A stretch of 64,000 bases of DNA from Lacticaseibacillus suibinensis. GTDB lineage: Bacteria; Bacillota; Bacilli; Lactobacillales; Lactobacillaceae. Positions within the stretch are counted from its first letter, which is position 1, and every line of letters starts with the position of its first letter. The DNA lies in NCBI RefSeq assembly GCF_003946175.1, contig NZ_RHOK01000008.1, positions 1-64,000 on the forward strand, in the 5' to 3' direction. The notes under the pieces are model-generated. The model did not search any database. It worked only from the letters and a program-made list of their open reading frames with translations, and had not been told where the DNA came from. Below are positions 1 through 7,728 of the stretch, in pieces. Position numbers and translations under genes: made by a program.

Positions 1-75
1 TTCGATTAAGTAGTATGGCCTTGAACATCCATATTCTAATCGACAAGGAGAGTTTTTCGTATAACCAGTTTGACT

Positions 76-98
76 CCACCCGCATAGCGGGTGGTTTT
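76..98 (+). terminator. Rho-independent terminator-like hairpin
   Basis: An 8-bp perfect stem (CCACCCGC / GCGGGTGG) with a 3-nt loop is followed by TTTT. It probably ends a transcript that enters from beyond the left edge. Bases 1-75 hold no gene that I can support. Confidence 0.55.
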
Positions 99-143
99 GA
101 GCCTCGCGCGTCCCCGCGCGAGCCCGGCTAAAGCCTCTATAAT

Positions 144-177
144 AAAAAATTCCGAGTCGGTTGACTCGGAATTTTTT
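144..177. terminator. Bidirectional terminator
   Basis: A long inverted repeat (core TTCCGAGTC / GACTCGGAA) is flanked by an A-run on the left and a T-run on the right, so it can work in both directions. On the minus strand it lies 3 bp beyond the stop of the membrane-protein gene at 181-615. Confidence 0.8.
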
Positions 178-180
178 GGC

Positions 181-615
181 TTATTCAGCTGGGTTTTCAT
201 CTTCGGGTTCATCAAGATCCCGGGTCAGGCGATGGGGTTTGGCTTTAACCGGCTTGCGAATGGCGAACAGCGCCGCCAGCAGCAACACAATGCCACCGGC
301 AATGGCCATCACTTGCCAATACACCGTGATGCCAATCATGAAGACGTACATCAAGGCCACAATCGCCAGGCCCACCAACAGATCCACCGCAAAGCGGCCA
401 AGGCGGGTAAAGGGCCGATCATCAAGATAGGCCAAGAGGCCAATCAGGACCACCAAGCCAAAGCCGAAACTGACGGTGCTGACTTGAGCCACCAAGGTTT
501 TGGGATTAGTGGCGTACCAAGCAAACCCCGTGAACAGCGCGCCGAACACCAGCAAGATACCGTTGACCCACCACGTGGTATGCTTTTTTTCTGTACTTTC
601 GTGCTTGCCTGGCAT
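181..615 (-). CDS. Four-helix integral membrane protein, unknown function
   Basis: The protein is 144 residues with about four hydrophobic segments, a short charged N-terminus and an acidic, proline-containing cytoplasmic tail (ends DEPEDENPAE). I do not recognise a family. The ATG at 615 is chosen because AAGAAGG lies 7 nt upstream; the in-frame TTG one codon earlier is too close. It is transcribed alone, divergently from the oxidoreductase at 732, and ends at a strong terminator. Location in the cytoplasmic membrane is inferred from hydrophobicity alone. Confidence 0.75.
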   Translation of the reverse strand: MPGKHESTEKKHTTWWVNGILLVFGALFTGFAWYATNPKTLVAQVSTVSFGFGLVVLIGLLAYLDDRPFTRLGRFAVDLLVGLAIVALMYVFMIGITVYWQVMAIAGGIVLLLAALFAIRKPVKAKPHRLTRDLDEPEDENPAE

Positions 616-731
616 CAAGAAGCCTTCTTTCTCGTTTTTTCCATTTTAGCAGAAAACAGTTACCATAGACATAGTGAGTCAAGAATGTGGCCGGGAATGT
701 TTGGCGGTCACGCGATAGAAAGGTCGATTCG

Positions 732-1751
732 ATGTCCAATAATCTTGCTTTTGCTACCTATGAAGGCCGCCCGCTGGCCGAGGCTGAGAGCCTCGTGGCG
801 CTGGCCTTGCCCATGCCAACGCCAGCGCCGACTGACGTGATCGTCAAGGTGCAGGCGATTTCCTTGAACCCAGTGGATGAAAAAATGCGTGCCAGTCTGC
901 CTAAACAAACGCAGCCGCGAATTTTCGGTTATGATGCCACTGGTGAAATTGTGGCGTGCGGCACCGCCGTCACCGAGTTTGCAGTGGGCCAGCGGGTCAT
1001 GTACGCCGGCACGACCAAGCGCCCCGGCAGCTGGCAGCAGTATCAGGCGGTCGCAGCGGCACTGATTGCCGCCGTGCCCGCCGCACTGTCTGATCAAACG
1101 GCCGCCGCCTTACCGCTGGTGGGGCTGACCGCTTGGGAGTTATTGTTTGAGAAAATGGAGTTTCAAGCCGAGGCCTTAGCCAATCAAGGCAAGCGCCTGC
1201 TGATCATCAATGGGGCCGGCGGGGTCGGCTCGATGCTCAGCCAACTGGCACATTGGGCCGGCTTGACGGTCAGTGCCACCGCCAGTCCGCAAAACTTTGA
1301 CTGGCTACGGCAGCACGGCGTGGATCAACCGCTAGACTATCATCAGGATTTGACGGCCCAGCTTGCCGGCGAGCCCGCGTTTGATGGCGTGGCAATTTTG
1401 TACGCCACTGAACCCTATCTGGCCTTGGCCAGCCAAGTGATTGCGCCCTTTGGTCATGTCGGCGCCTTGGTCACGCCGCAAGGGCCTCTGGACGTCACGG
1501 CGCTGAAAGGCAAAGCCGCCAGTTTGGACTTTGAATACATGTTTGCCAAAACTGACTATGATTTCAATCCTGCCAGTCAGGGCCACATCCTATCACAGCT
1601 GGCCGCCTTAGCCGCGGCCAACCTGCTTGACGCTAGCGTCACCACGACCTTGCAACCCATTGCCGTGGCGACGTTGAAGCAAGGACTGATGCAGCTCACC
1701 TCAGGGCATCAAGTCGGCAAGATTGTGCTTACCGGTGCGTTTGAAGCTTAG
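732..1751 (+). CDS. Zinc-type alcohol dehydrogenase / NADPH:quinone oxidoreductase
   Basis: This 339-residue medium-chain dehydrogenase/reductase has a GroES-like N-terminal half and a Rossmann half with the nucleotide-binding motif GAGGVGS at residues 161-167. It lacks the cysteine ligands of a structural zinc lobe, so it belongs with the quinone-reductase and zinc-binding dehydrogenase-like branch, which reduces quinones or enones with NADPH. The ATG at 732 is preferred over an upstream in-frame start because AGAAAGG sits about 8 nt before it. It is monocistronic with a terminator right after the stop. The substrate cannot be told from sequence. Confidence 0.85.
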   Translation: MSNNLAFATYEGRPLAEAESLVALALPMPTPAPTDVIVKVQAISLNPVDEKMRASLPKQTQPRIFGYDATGEIVACGTAVTEFAVGQRVMYAGTTKRPGSWQQYQAVAAALIAAVPAALSDQTAAALPLVGLTAWELLFEKMEFQAEALANQGKRLLIINGAGGVGSMLSQLAHWAGLTVSATASPQNFDWLRQHGVDQPLDYHQDLTAQLAGEPAFDGVAILYATEPYLALASQVIAPFGHVGALVTPQGPLDVTALKGKAASLDFEYMFAKTDYDFNPASQGHILSQLAALAAANLLDASVTTTLQPIAVATLKQGLMQLTSGHQVGKIVLTGAFEA

Positions 1752-1762
1752 CAGGTAGACGA

Positions 1763-1800
1763 AAAGGGCCACATCAACGGTGAAGTTGATGTGGCCCTTT
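1763..1800. terminator. Bidirectional terminator between convergent genes
   Basis: A 16-bp stem (AAAGGGCCACATCAAC and its complement) with a short loop lies between the oxidoreductase and the converging gene at 1807-2100. T-runs lie on the right and A-runs on the left. Confidence 0.85.
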
Positions 1801-1806
1801 AACGCT

Positions 1807-2100
1807 CTATTTAGTAAAGCCCAGTGCTTTCTGCAGTGTGGCCTTGGCCTGATCGGCCGTCAGGCGTTGGGGATCATAGATGATGCTTCCTGGCCCCATG
1901 TAGTAATTGAACAGCTTGAGCACCGCCCGCTCTTTCAGCGTGCGCAGCCGCAGCTCATCGTTGATTTGGGCGAGCAACTCATGACACCAGGCGGCGTCCA
2001 TCATCATCGGCTCATCGCGTTCGGTGACGTAGCCTTTTTCCATAATGAGATCCGCGCCTTCCGCTTTTTGCGTGCGCAGGACACTTTCCGTTGGCTCCAT
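1807..2100 (-). CDS. Hypothetical protein, second gene of GNAT operon
   Basis: This 97-residue soluble, mixed-charge protein has a central amphipathic helical stretch. I do not recognise a family. AAGGAGG lies about 8 nt before the ATG. It follows the GNAT gene by 23 bp on the same strand, so the two are probably co-transcribed; a functional link is inference only. The terminator at 1763-1800 ends the unit. Confidence 0.7.
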   Translation of the reverse strand: MEPTESVLRTQKAEGADLIMEKGYVTERDEPMMMDAAWCHELLAQINDELRLRTLKERAVLKLFNYYMGPGSIIYDPQRLTADQAKATLQKALGFTK

Positions 2101-2123
2101 GAGTTGACCTCCTTCAACCGCAA

Positions 2124-2543
2124 TTAATACTTGGGTTCCAGCAGCCGCCGCGGCCGCACGAAGGTGGTCGCCTGCGACTGGTCGCCAGGAATAAACCCGG
2201 CAGCCGTGTAAAAGGCACTTAAGGCTGCGTTATCGGTGACCACCACAATGCGATCAACTTGCTTGAAGTAATCATCGAATTCGCTCAGCAATTCGCGGCC
2301 GATGCCTTGATGCTGATAGTCTGGCAGTACCAACAAATCCTGAATAAAAACAATGGTGTGCATATCAGAGACCCCGCGGATCAGCCCCACCAGCTTGTCC
2401 CCATCACGGGCAGTGAGCAAAGTGGAGTTCGCAATCCCCCGCGCCGTTTCCGCGGCATCTTTGAGGTAATGCGTCATGCCCACTGCGCCATAAAGTGCTT
2501 TAATTTCATGAATGGTCAGTGCCGATTCAAACGTATAATTCAC
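2124..2543 (-). CDS. GNAT family N-acetyltransferase
   Basis: The 139-residue single-domain GNAT has the acetyl-CoA pyrophosphate loop QHQGIGRELL (motif A) near residues 77-86, after a beta strand IQDLLVLP, and the usual YTAAGF-like motif B near the C-terminus. Family members transfer an acetyl group to an amine; the substrate is unknown. The start is GTG with a GGGGG-rich, weak ribosome binding site. It is first in a two-gene operon with 1807-2100. Confidence 0.85.
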   Translation of the reverse strand: MNYTFESALTIHEIKALYGAVGMTHYLKDAAETARGIANSTLLTARDGDKLVGLIRGVSDMHTIVFIQDLLVLPDYQHQGIGRELLSEFDDYFKQVDRIVVVTDNAALSAFYTAAGFIPGDQSQATTFVRPRRLLEPKY

Positions 2544-2622
2544 AAGTCCAACCCCCGAATGTAGTTACCAGAATGATTTTAACGCAATGGGAATTGAACA
2601 CAAGCGCTTTTTTAGGCGTGAA

Positions 2623-2979
2623 TTACGCGCGGGCCGTGAAGTCGATAAACCCCAGGGCGCTGTCGATGACCCCGCCATCCCCGTTCAGGCTCATGGTATT
2701 GAGCGTAGGATTAAAGCGGACCGTCATATGCGGATCCAAATCTTCAGTCGAGTAGTCCTTGATCAAAATCGGCCCCAGGTTCGACTCGATGGTGGTATTG
2801 TAGCCCTCAGTCGGCGCCGCCTTTGCCACCACGTTAATCGTAAACTGCACCATCATGTGAATCATGGCGTGCTGCGAGTATTGCCCCACCCCATCTTCGA
2901 AGGTTAGCAGCAATTTCTTATCCGGTCCTAGGTGGCCCTTGAGCTTGGCCTGCGAAGCTTCATCAAATTGAATTTCCAT
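2623..2979 (-). CDS. HesB/IscA-like iron-sulfur biosynthesis family protein without cysteines
   Basis: This 118-residue protein matches the pattern of the lactobacillar 'iron-sulfur cluster biosynthesis family' (FDEAS..KL near the start, FEDGVGQYS in the middle, a DLDPHMTVRFN strand, and a C-terminal LGFIDFTA). Classical A-type carriers use three conserved cysteines; this protein has none, so direct Fe-S binding is doubtful. The ATG at 2979 follows GGAGGTGAGAAC. It stands alone. Function remains open despite the family name. Confidence 0.7.
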   Translation of the reverse strand: MEIQFDEASQAKLKGHLGPDKKLLLTFEDGVGQYSQHAMIHMMVQFTINVVAKAAPTEGYNTTIESNLGPILIKDYSTEDLDPHMTVRFNPTLNTMSLNGDGGVIDSALGFIDFTARA

Positions 2980-3138
2980 GTTCTCACCTCCGTTCACAAG
3001 GTAGTCGTTTTGCCGCCAAAGTGCAATCGATGTGCTTTGAACCACTTTTGTAAGGCTTAAGTATTTTTTCAAATTATCGGCCCATTTCGTCATACTTTCT
3101 TCACATTCAAGGATTACATTAGGAACCATAGAAATGAG

Positions 3139-3177
3139 CTACCCACTCATTTCCATACCCATACCCAACTTTTTCAT
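3139..3177 (-). CDS. Tiny ORF (12 aa) with strong RBS and structured leader
   Basis: A 12-residue reading frame (MKKLGMGMEMSG) follows TTTGGAGGAGTAAAA, an unusually good Shine-Dalgarno. Upstream on the same strand lies a long GC-rich hairpin (GGCCGCC paired with GGCGGCC, bases 3190-3260). The block from TACTTTGGAGGAG through ATGAAAAA is nearly identical to the one at 30055-30076 on the plus strand, and similarity continues past the start codon. It may be a broken member of the small hydrophobic holin-like toxin genes annotated in lactobacilli; that is a guess. Confidence 0.35.
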   Translation of the reverse strand: MKKLGMGMEMSG

Positions 3178-3276
3178 TTTTACTCCTCCAAAGTAAAAAT
3201 CACTCACCGGCCGCCCAGCCGGTGGGTCAATCCTTACTTGACCGTCGCCCACCCAGCGGCGGCCATTTTTTTGGCC

Positions 3277-3325
3277 AAAAAGCAGCGCCGAGAGCTTGCA
3301 ATGCAAACTCTCGGCGCTGCTTTTT
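3277..3325. terminator. Strong bidirectional terminator after cystine transport genes
   Basis: An 18-bp inverted repeat (AAAAAGCAGCGCCGAGAG and its complement) has T-runs on both strands. On the minus strand it lies about 35 bp beyond the permease stop and ends the tcyA-tcyB-like operon. Confidence 0.85.
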
Positions 3326-3358
3326 AATGGCGCGGTCAGCGAAAAATGTCGATTTGGC

Positions 3359-4060
3359 CTAAGCCGGCTGAATGAGATACCGGCTGGTGCGTTTCTCAAG
3401 CCAGGCTTGGACGCCTGTCAGCACCGTGGTCAGCATCAAATACAGGAAGGCAACCAGGCTGTAGGACACCAGCGGATTGTAGTACAGCGCGGCGAATTGC
3501 TGGCTGACTTGGAACATTTCGATGATGGTAATGCCGCTCGCCAAACTCGTATCTTTGATCAAGCTAATAAAGCTGTTAGACAGTGGCGGCAGCGCAATGC
3601 GGAGCGCCTGCGGAAAAACGACGAGGCGTAAAATCAAAGATTTTTTCATCCCTAATGCCCGTGCCGCTTCCCACTGCGTATCTGGCACTGACAAAATGGC
3701 GGCGCGGATGGTTTCCGAAGCATAAGCGCCAGTGTTCAGCGCAAATGTCAAAATACCGGCCGTCCAGGCGTTCAATTCAACGATGGGCGCGCCATTGACC
3801 TTGAGGTAAGGCAAGCCGAAGAAGATCAGGAACAGTTGCACCAGCAGCGGCGTGCCCCGGAAAATCCACACGTAAAACCAGCTTAGCCCCTTCAGGCCTT
3901 GCATCAGTGGTTTACGTGATGGCGAAATCCGCACCAAGGCGACGAGCACAGCCAGAATCAGCCCTAACACAAAGGAAATCAGGGTAATCGGGATTGTGTA
4001 TTTCAACATCGCCACCAGTAAATCGGGTAGTGATTTGGTCACAATTTGCCATGCACTCAT
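3359..4060 (-). CDS. tcyB: Amino acid (cystine-type) ABC transporter permease
   Basis: This 233-residue His/Glu/Arg-opine-type permease has five hydrophobic segments and the EAA loop around residues 130-145 (QWEAARALGMKKSLILRLVVFPQA), which contacts the ATPase. It resembles TcyB-type cystine permeases. It lies 28 bp downstream of the binding lipoprotein and shares its operon. No ATPase gene lies next to it, although tcyA-tcyB-tcyC clusters usually carry one. A terminator follows directly, so the partner ATPase must be encoded elsewhere. The cystine assignment is inference from overall similarity. Confidence 0.8.
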   Translation of the reverse strand: MSAWQIVTKSLPDLLVAMLKYTIPITLISFVLGLILAVLVALVRISPSRKPLMQGLKGLSWFYVWIFRGTPLLVQLFLIFFGLPYLKVNGAPIVELNAWTAGILTFALNTGAYASETIRAAILSVPDTQWEAARALGMKKSLILRLVVFPQALRIALPPLSNSFISLIKDTSLASGITIIEMFQVSQQFAALYYNPLVSYSLVAFLYLMLTTVLTGVQAWLEKRTSRYLIQPA

Positions 4061-4088
4061 AAATAGCCTCCTTGGTTCCGCGTTCTAA

Positions 4089-4880
4089 TTATTTGGTAAT
4101 ATCACTACCGAAATATTTCTTAGATAATTGGCCTAACTGGCCGTTCTTGCGCAGCTTTTCGATGGCCTGGGTCACCTTTTTCTGTAGCGTTGCTTCATCC
4201 TTACGCAGCAAGCCGCGCGCTGGGTTAGCCTTGAAGGCATCGCCGACGCTGATTAATTTGATATCAGCATCCGGCTTCTGCTTCAAGTAGGAATAAAAGG
4301 CAGCGGCCTCGTTCACCGTGCCTTCTGCGCGGCCTTGTTCAATCAGGGTCACGGATTGGGCGAAGCCTTCAACCGGCACGATCACGCCGCCCATTTTCTT
4401 GACGTTCGCGGCATTGTTCGAAGTCACACTTTGGGCCATTTTCTTACCTTTGATATCGGTAATCGACTTAATCGTGGTGTTGTCTTTTTTGACCGCCAGC
4501 TGCGATTTGCCTGAAGTATAAGGCGCAGTGAAGCGGTACTTCGCCGCGCGTTCTGGCGTCTTAGCGACGTTGTTCAAAATCAGATCGTACTTGTTCACGT
4601 CGAGCCCAGCAATCAGGGAATCCCACTTGGTTTCAACGAATTTCGGCTTCAAATTGAGTTCGGCGGCAATCTTTTTGCCCAGTTCCACTTCAAAACCGGT
4701 GAGCTTACCATTTTCATGGTAGCTGTAAGGCTGGTAGGTGCCTTCCAGACCGATGGTTAAGGTCTTCGGGGTGACGAGCTTAATGTCACTACCTGCATCC
4801 TTGCTGGCTGGTTTGCTCCCGCATGCGGCCAGGGCCCCCAAGAGCACCAGACTGGTCAAAGCAAGTAACCATTTTTTCAT
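4089..4880 (-). CDS. tcyA: Amino acid (cystine-type) ABC transporter binding lipoprotein
   Basis: The 263-residue family 3 solute-binding protein has a lipoprotein signal peptide with lipobox LAAC at residues 17-20, so the mature protein is anchored to the outer face of the membrane. It has the typical start of this family (TLTIGLEGTYQPYSY, then GFEVELGKKIA) and a TAPYTSGKSQLAV segment close to that of TcyA and other polar amino acid binders. It is first in the operon, read from a TATAAT promoter on the minus strand. Cystine as ligand is likely but not proven. Confidence 0.82.
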   Translation of the reverse strand: MKKWLLALTSLVLLGALAACGSKPASKDAGSDIKLVTPKTLTIGLEGTYQPYSYHENGKLTGFEVELGKKIAAELNLKPKFVETKWDSLIAGLDVNKYDLILNNVAKTPERAAKYRFTAPYTSGKSQLAVKKDNTTIKSITDIKGKKMAQSVTSNNAANVKKMGGVIVPVEGFAQSVTLIEQGRAEGTVNEAAAFYSYLKQKPDADIKLISVGDAFKANPARGLLRKDEATLQKKVTQAIEKLRKNGQLGQLSKKYFGSDITK

Positions 4881-4916
4881 ATTGTTCTCCCCCGTTTCTG
4901 AAAATCAGTACCGCCT

Positions 4917-4945
4917 ATTATACACGACTTACTTTTCGTAATCGA
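4917..4945 (-). promoter_or_regulatory. Putative promoter of tcyA-like operon
   Basis: On the minus strand a perfect TATAAT lies at 4917-4922 with a weak TCGATT 17 bp upstream. AT-rich DNA lies further upstream. The 270-bp gap to the divergent LytTR gene holds no other gene that I can see. I looked for and did not see an S-box or T-box leader. Confidence 0.5.
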
Positions 4946-5150
4946 ATATTTTCTTCTAATTCTCATGGTTTGATGAGAGACACGCTGTCAGGGTGACTCA
5001 AGCGGTGGTTGATTGCTGCCGACTGCCGCCTGCCATACACTATAAGACGACCGGTTGAGGCGAATATTTGACCACTTACGGCCAAAGTGTTTTCCTTAGC
5101 GAATTTTAATGGTCTAATAAACCTTGTCATCAGAAAGGAGCGCGGACAAC

Positions 5151-5594
5151 ATGAAAATTAAATTCGAACAAGATCCGCGCTGGGTAGAACCAGAAGTCAT
5201 TATTCGCAGCAATGATCCAAAGCTCGCCGCTAAACTCAAGGCCCAGCTCGATGCAACAGAGGCGACCTTGGCGGTGTATCAAGGGGCCAAGGAAAGCTAC
5301 TTGCCATTATCCGCGATTATCTTTATTGAAACCGAGGACCGCCAGCTGCAAGTCCATACCAAAGATGATCTCTACCTCAGCAAAGAGCGGCTTTACACCT
5401 TAGCCGCCCGCTTACCCGGCATCTTTTTACAAGTCAGCAAATCCACGATTATCAATTTATTAGCGGTCAGCGCCTTGAACCGTTCACTGTCCAACTGTTT
5501 GGTCAGTTTTGGCGGCACGCACAAACAGATTTATGCCTCGCGGCGCTACTACAAACAGTTAACGGAACGTTTAGATGAAATGAGAGGACTTTAA
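5151..5594 (+). CDS. LytTR-domain DNA-binding regulator
   Basis: The 147-residue protein has a short N-terminal region and a C-terminal LytTR domain (about residues 50-147; pattern IIFIETEDRQLQVHT then FLQVSKSTIINLLAV). It has no receiver domain, as in many standalone LytTR regulators of lactobacilli. The ATG at 5151 follows AAAGGAG at good spacing. It is separated by one base from a LiaF-like membrane protein and then an MFS pump. Such LytTR/membrane-protein pairs usually autoregulate and act in envelope stress; that role is inferred. Confidence 0.85.
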   Translation: MKIKFEQDPRWVEPEVIIRSNDPKLAAKLKAQLDATEATLAVYQGAKESYLPLSAIIFIETEDRQLQVHTKDDLYLSKERLYTLAARLPGIFLQVSKSTIINLLAVSALNRSLSNCLVSFGGTHKQIYASRRYYKQLTERLDEMRGL

Positions 5595-5595
5595 C

Positions 5596-6354
5596 ATGAA
5601 AAAATATAATTGGCATAACTGGTTCTGGGGCTTGTTCTTCCTCGTCTGCGCCGGCGTGCTGGTCACGACGCAGCTAGGCATGTTCACCATCAATATTTCA
5701 TTTTGGCCGCTAGTATGGGGCCTCATTCTGGTTGCGGCTTTCCTCAAAAGTCTCGCCAGCCTTAGCTTCATCGGCATGGCGTTTAGCCTGAGTTTTCTAG
5801 GCATTCTCTTTGCCCAGCCGCTGGGGATTGAGCGGCTTGTGCCTTGGACTTTGCTTGGGGCGGCGGCTTTGATCAGCATCGGGCTAGAGCTGATTTTTCG
5901 CCCGGTCAAAGCCAAGCATGAACATCACGGCACCTTGGTCGTTAACGATACCAGCTACTCGCTTGGCGACTGGCACAAGGCCAACAAGGAAATCAAGAAA
6001 ACGTATCAGGAAGATGATTCCCCCACCAACTTAGAGGTTAGTGTCCGCATGGGCAGCGCCGTCCGTTACGTCAATACCACCGACTTCCGCCACGCTCGCA
6101 TTCGCGTCAATATGGGCGAAGTCAAAGTCTACTTCGACAAGGCGCAAATTACCACCGAACCCGCGACGATTGAATTGCTGGGGCAAATTGGCGATGTTGA
6201 TCTGTATATTCCAAAAGAATGGAATCTCCAACCTAAGCTCCCGACTTTTGCCGTCGATTACGCCGAAAAAGGCGAAACGCCGGTGCCATCAGGGCCAGAG
6301 GTTTTGTTAACTGGCAACTTCCATGTCGGCGACGTCACGGTTCACTACATCTAA
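5596..6354 (+). CDS. LiaF-like membrane protein
   Basis: The 252-residue protein has four N-terminal transmembrane segments (about residues 10-100, DUF5668-like) and a soluble C-terminal beta-rich domain (about 130-252) ending in GNFHVGDVTVHYI, as in the LiaF/VraT and cell-wall-active-antibiotic-response family. It starts one base after the LytTR stop, so the two are translationally linked. LiaF-type proteins restrain their signalling partner; here the LytTR protein is the obvious candidate. The assignment rests on architecture and the C-terminal repeats. Confidence 0.75.
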   Translation: MKKYNWHNWFWGLFFLVCAGVLVTTQLGMFTINISFWPLVWGLILVAAFLKSLASLSFIGMAFSLSFLGILFAQPLGIERLVPWTLLGAAALISIGLELIFRPVKAKHEHHGTLVVNDTSYSLGDWHKANKEIKKTYQEDDSPTNLEVSVRMGSAVRYVNTTDFRHARIRVNMGEVKVYFDKAQITTEPATIELLGQIGDVDLYIPKEWNLQPKLPTFAVDYAEKGETPVPSGPEVLLTGNFHVGDVTVHYI

Positions 6355-6369
6355 TGAAGGAGGCCAATC

Positions 6370-7629
6370 ATGGCCAAAACTCGTTCCCCTCAACTCATTG
6401 ACATGTTGGTGCTTAAATTTGCCGGTACTTTTGGCAGTGGCATGCTGTCCTTTGCCATTGGCCTGTATATTCTCCATCGCACCGGCTCAGCGCTGAGCAT
6501 GGGCGTCAGCATGATTTCCGGTCCCCTCGTAGCGCTGGTGATGATGCCCTTCGTCGGCTACGTGGTGGACACCTTTGCTCACCGCCGGGTCATGATTTTG
6601 GCCCAAATTGCCACCAGTATCGGGCTGCTGCTGTTCGGCCTCAGTTTTCAGCTCTGGCCCCAGGCGTACTATCCTGAACTGATCGTCCTCATCATCATTT
6701 TACAGATTACCGACAACTTTCTGAGCACCACGTTGACCGCCAGCCTAGTTCAACTCTTTGAAGGCGATGAACTGCAGCGCGTCAACTCCCTGAACCAGTC
6801 CATCACCTCGCTAGCGACCTTCCTCGCCCCCCTGCTCGGCGCCTTCGTCTACACACTCGTGCCAATTAACGTTTTTGCCTACATTGAAATCGGTTTTGAA
6901 CTAGTGGCACTAGTCGCCATTATCGGCTTAAAGTTCTCCACCGCCGCGCAGGCCGAAGAAGCCGAACAAACCAAAACCTCGCTGTGGACCAACTTCAAAG
7001 GCGGCTTTCAGTTCCTGCTCCATCAAAAGCTCCTGCTGGTACTCACTACTTCTGGCGCTGTCATTAATCTGGTGTTCGCTGCCATTAATGTTGGCTTGCC
7101 CTATCTGCTGATTCAGACGCTGAAACTGTCTGATCGGCAGTACGGCTTCATCGACTCAGGCTTTGCGGTCGGCATGTTCCTCGGTGGTCTTTTGCTCGCG
7201 GCGGTCAAACTCAAGCGCCACCCAGTAACGGTCTCATTTCTGAACATTGCGCTGCTCTCAGTCATCTTTATGACGACGGGGCTGCCGCCGCTGCTCGGCT
7301 TCTCCAAACCGGTCATGACGGTGATTTATTTCACGCAAAGTTTGCTTAACGGCGCCGTGATCGTATTCGTCAACACGCCACTGAACACCTTCATGCAGCA
7401 AATCATCCCCCACAAAATGCAAGGCCGGGTCTTTGCCTTGGACATGGCCATCAGCACCTTGCTGTCCCCCATCGGCGTGGTGTTCTTCGGTGGGTTGTTT
7501 GATCACGTGCCTGCTGCGCAAATTTTCCTCGGTGCTGGCGCGGTACTGATTTTGATCACGGCAACGTTTGCTGGGATCATCGCGCAGCAGCAGTTGCTCA
7601 ACCGGCCAGAGAATCTGGTAAAAGCCTAG
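6370..7629 (+). CDS. MFS transporter (DHA3/MefA-like)
   Basis: This 419-residue transporter has about 12 hydrophobic segments and the MFS loop 2-3 motif region (GYVVDTFAHRRVMI near residues 63-76). The general fold and the motif QGRVFALDMAISTLLSPIG in the second half resemble DHA3-type drug exporters. It follows the LiaF-like gene by 15 bp with GAAGGAGG before the ATG, so it is probably the effector of the LytTR operon, exporting an envelope-active compound. The substrate is unknown. Confidence 0.85.
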   Translation: MAKTRSPQLIDMLVLKFAGTFGSGMLSFAIGLYILHRTGSALSMGVSMISGPLVALVMMPFVGYVVDTFAHRRVMILAQIATSIGLLLFGLSFQLWPQAYYPELIVLIIILQITDNFLSTTLTASLVQLFEGDELQRVNSLNQSITSLATFLAPLLGAFVYTLVPINVFAYIEIGFELVALVAIIGLKFSTAAQAEEAEQTKTSLWTNFKGGFQFLLHQKLLLVLTTSGAVINLVFAAINVGLPYLLIQTLKLSDRQYGFIDSGFAVGMFLGGLLLAAVKLKRHPVTVSFLNIALLSVIFMTTGLPPLLGFSKPVMTVIYFTQSLLNGAVIVFVNTPLNTFMQQIIPHKMQGRVFALDMAISTLLSPIGVVFFGGLFDHVPAAQIFLGAGAVLILITATFAGIIAQQQLLNRPENLVKA

Positions 7630-7640
7630 TTCCGCTCGAC

Positions 7641-7681
7641 AAAAATGGCACCGCCTCGGATGTGAGGCGGTGCCATTTTTT
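7641..7681. terminator. Bidirectional terminator
   Basis: The stem AAAATGGCACCGCCTC pairs with its complement and has T-runs on both strands. It serves the LytTR-MFS operon; nrdD ends on the other side. Confidence 0.85.
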
Positions 7682-7728
7682 GGGTGTCTTTCATCTTTCA
7701 CTCAAGGTGCGCTCTGGGTGGCCGCTGC

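Noticed and set aside
3139-3399. 86-residue minus-strand frame covering the terminator and hairpin leader
   Set aside because: It runs through two strong inverted repeats and lacks a ribosome binding site; only the last 12 codons have one.
4881-5150. SAM riboswitch or T-box before the cystine transporter genes
   Set aside because: No kink-turn, T-box sequence or terminator/antiterminator pair is visible in the leader.
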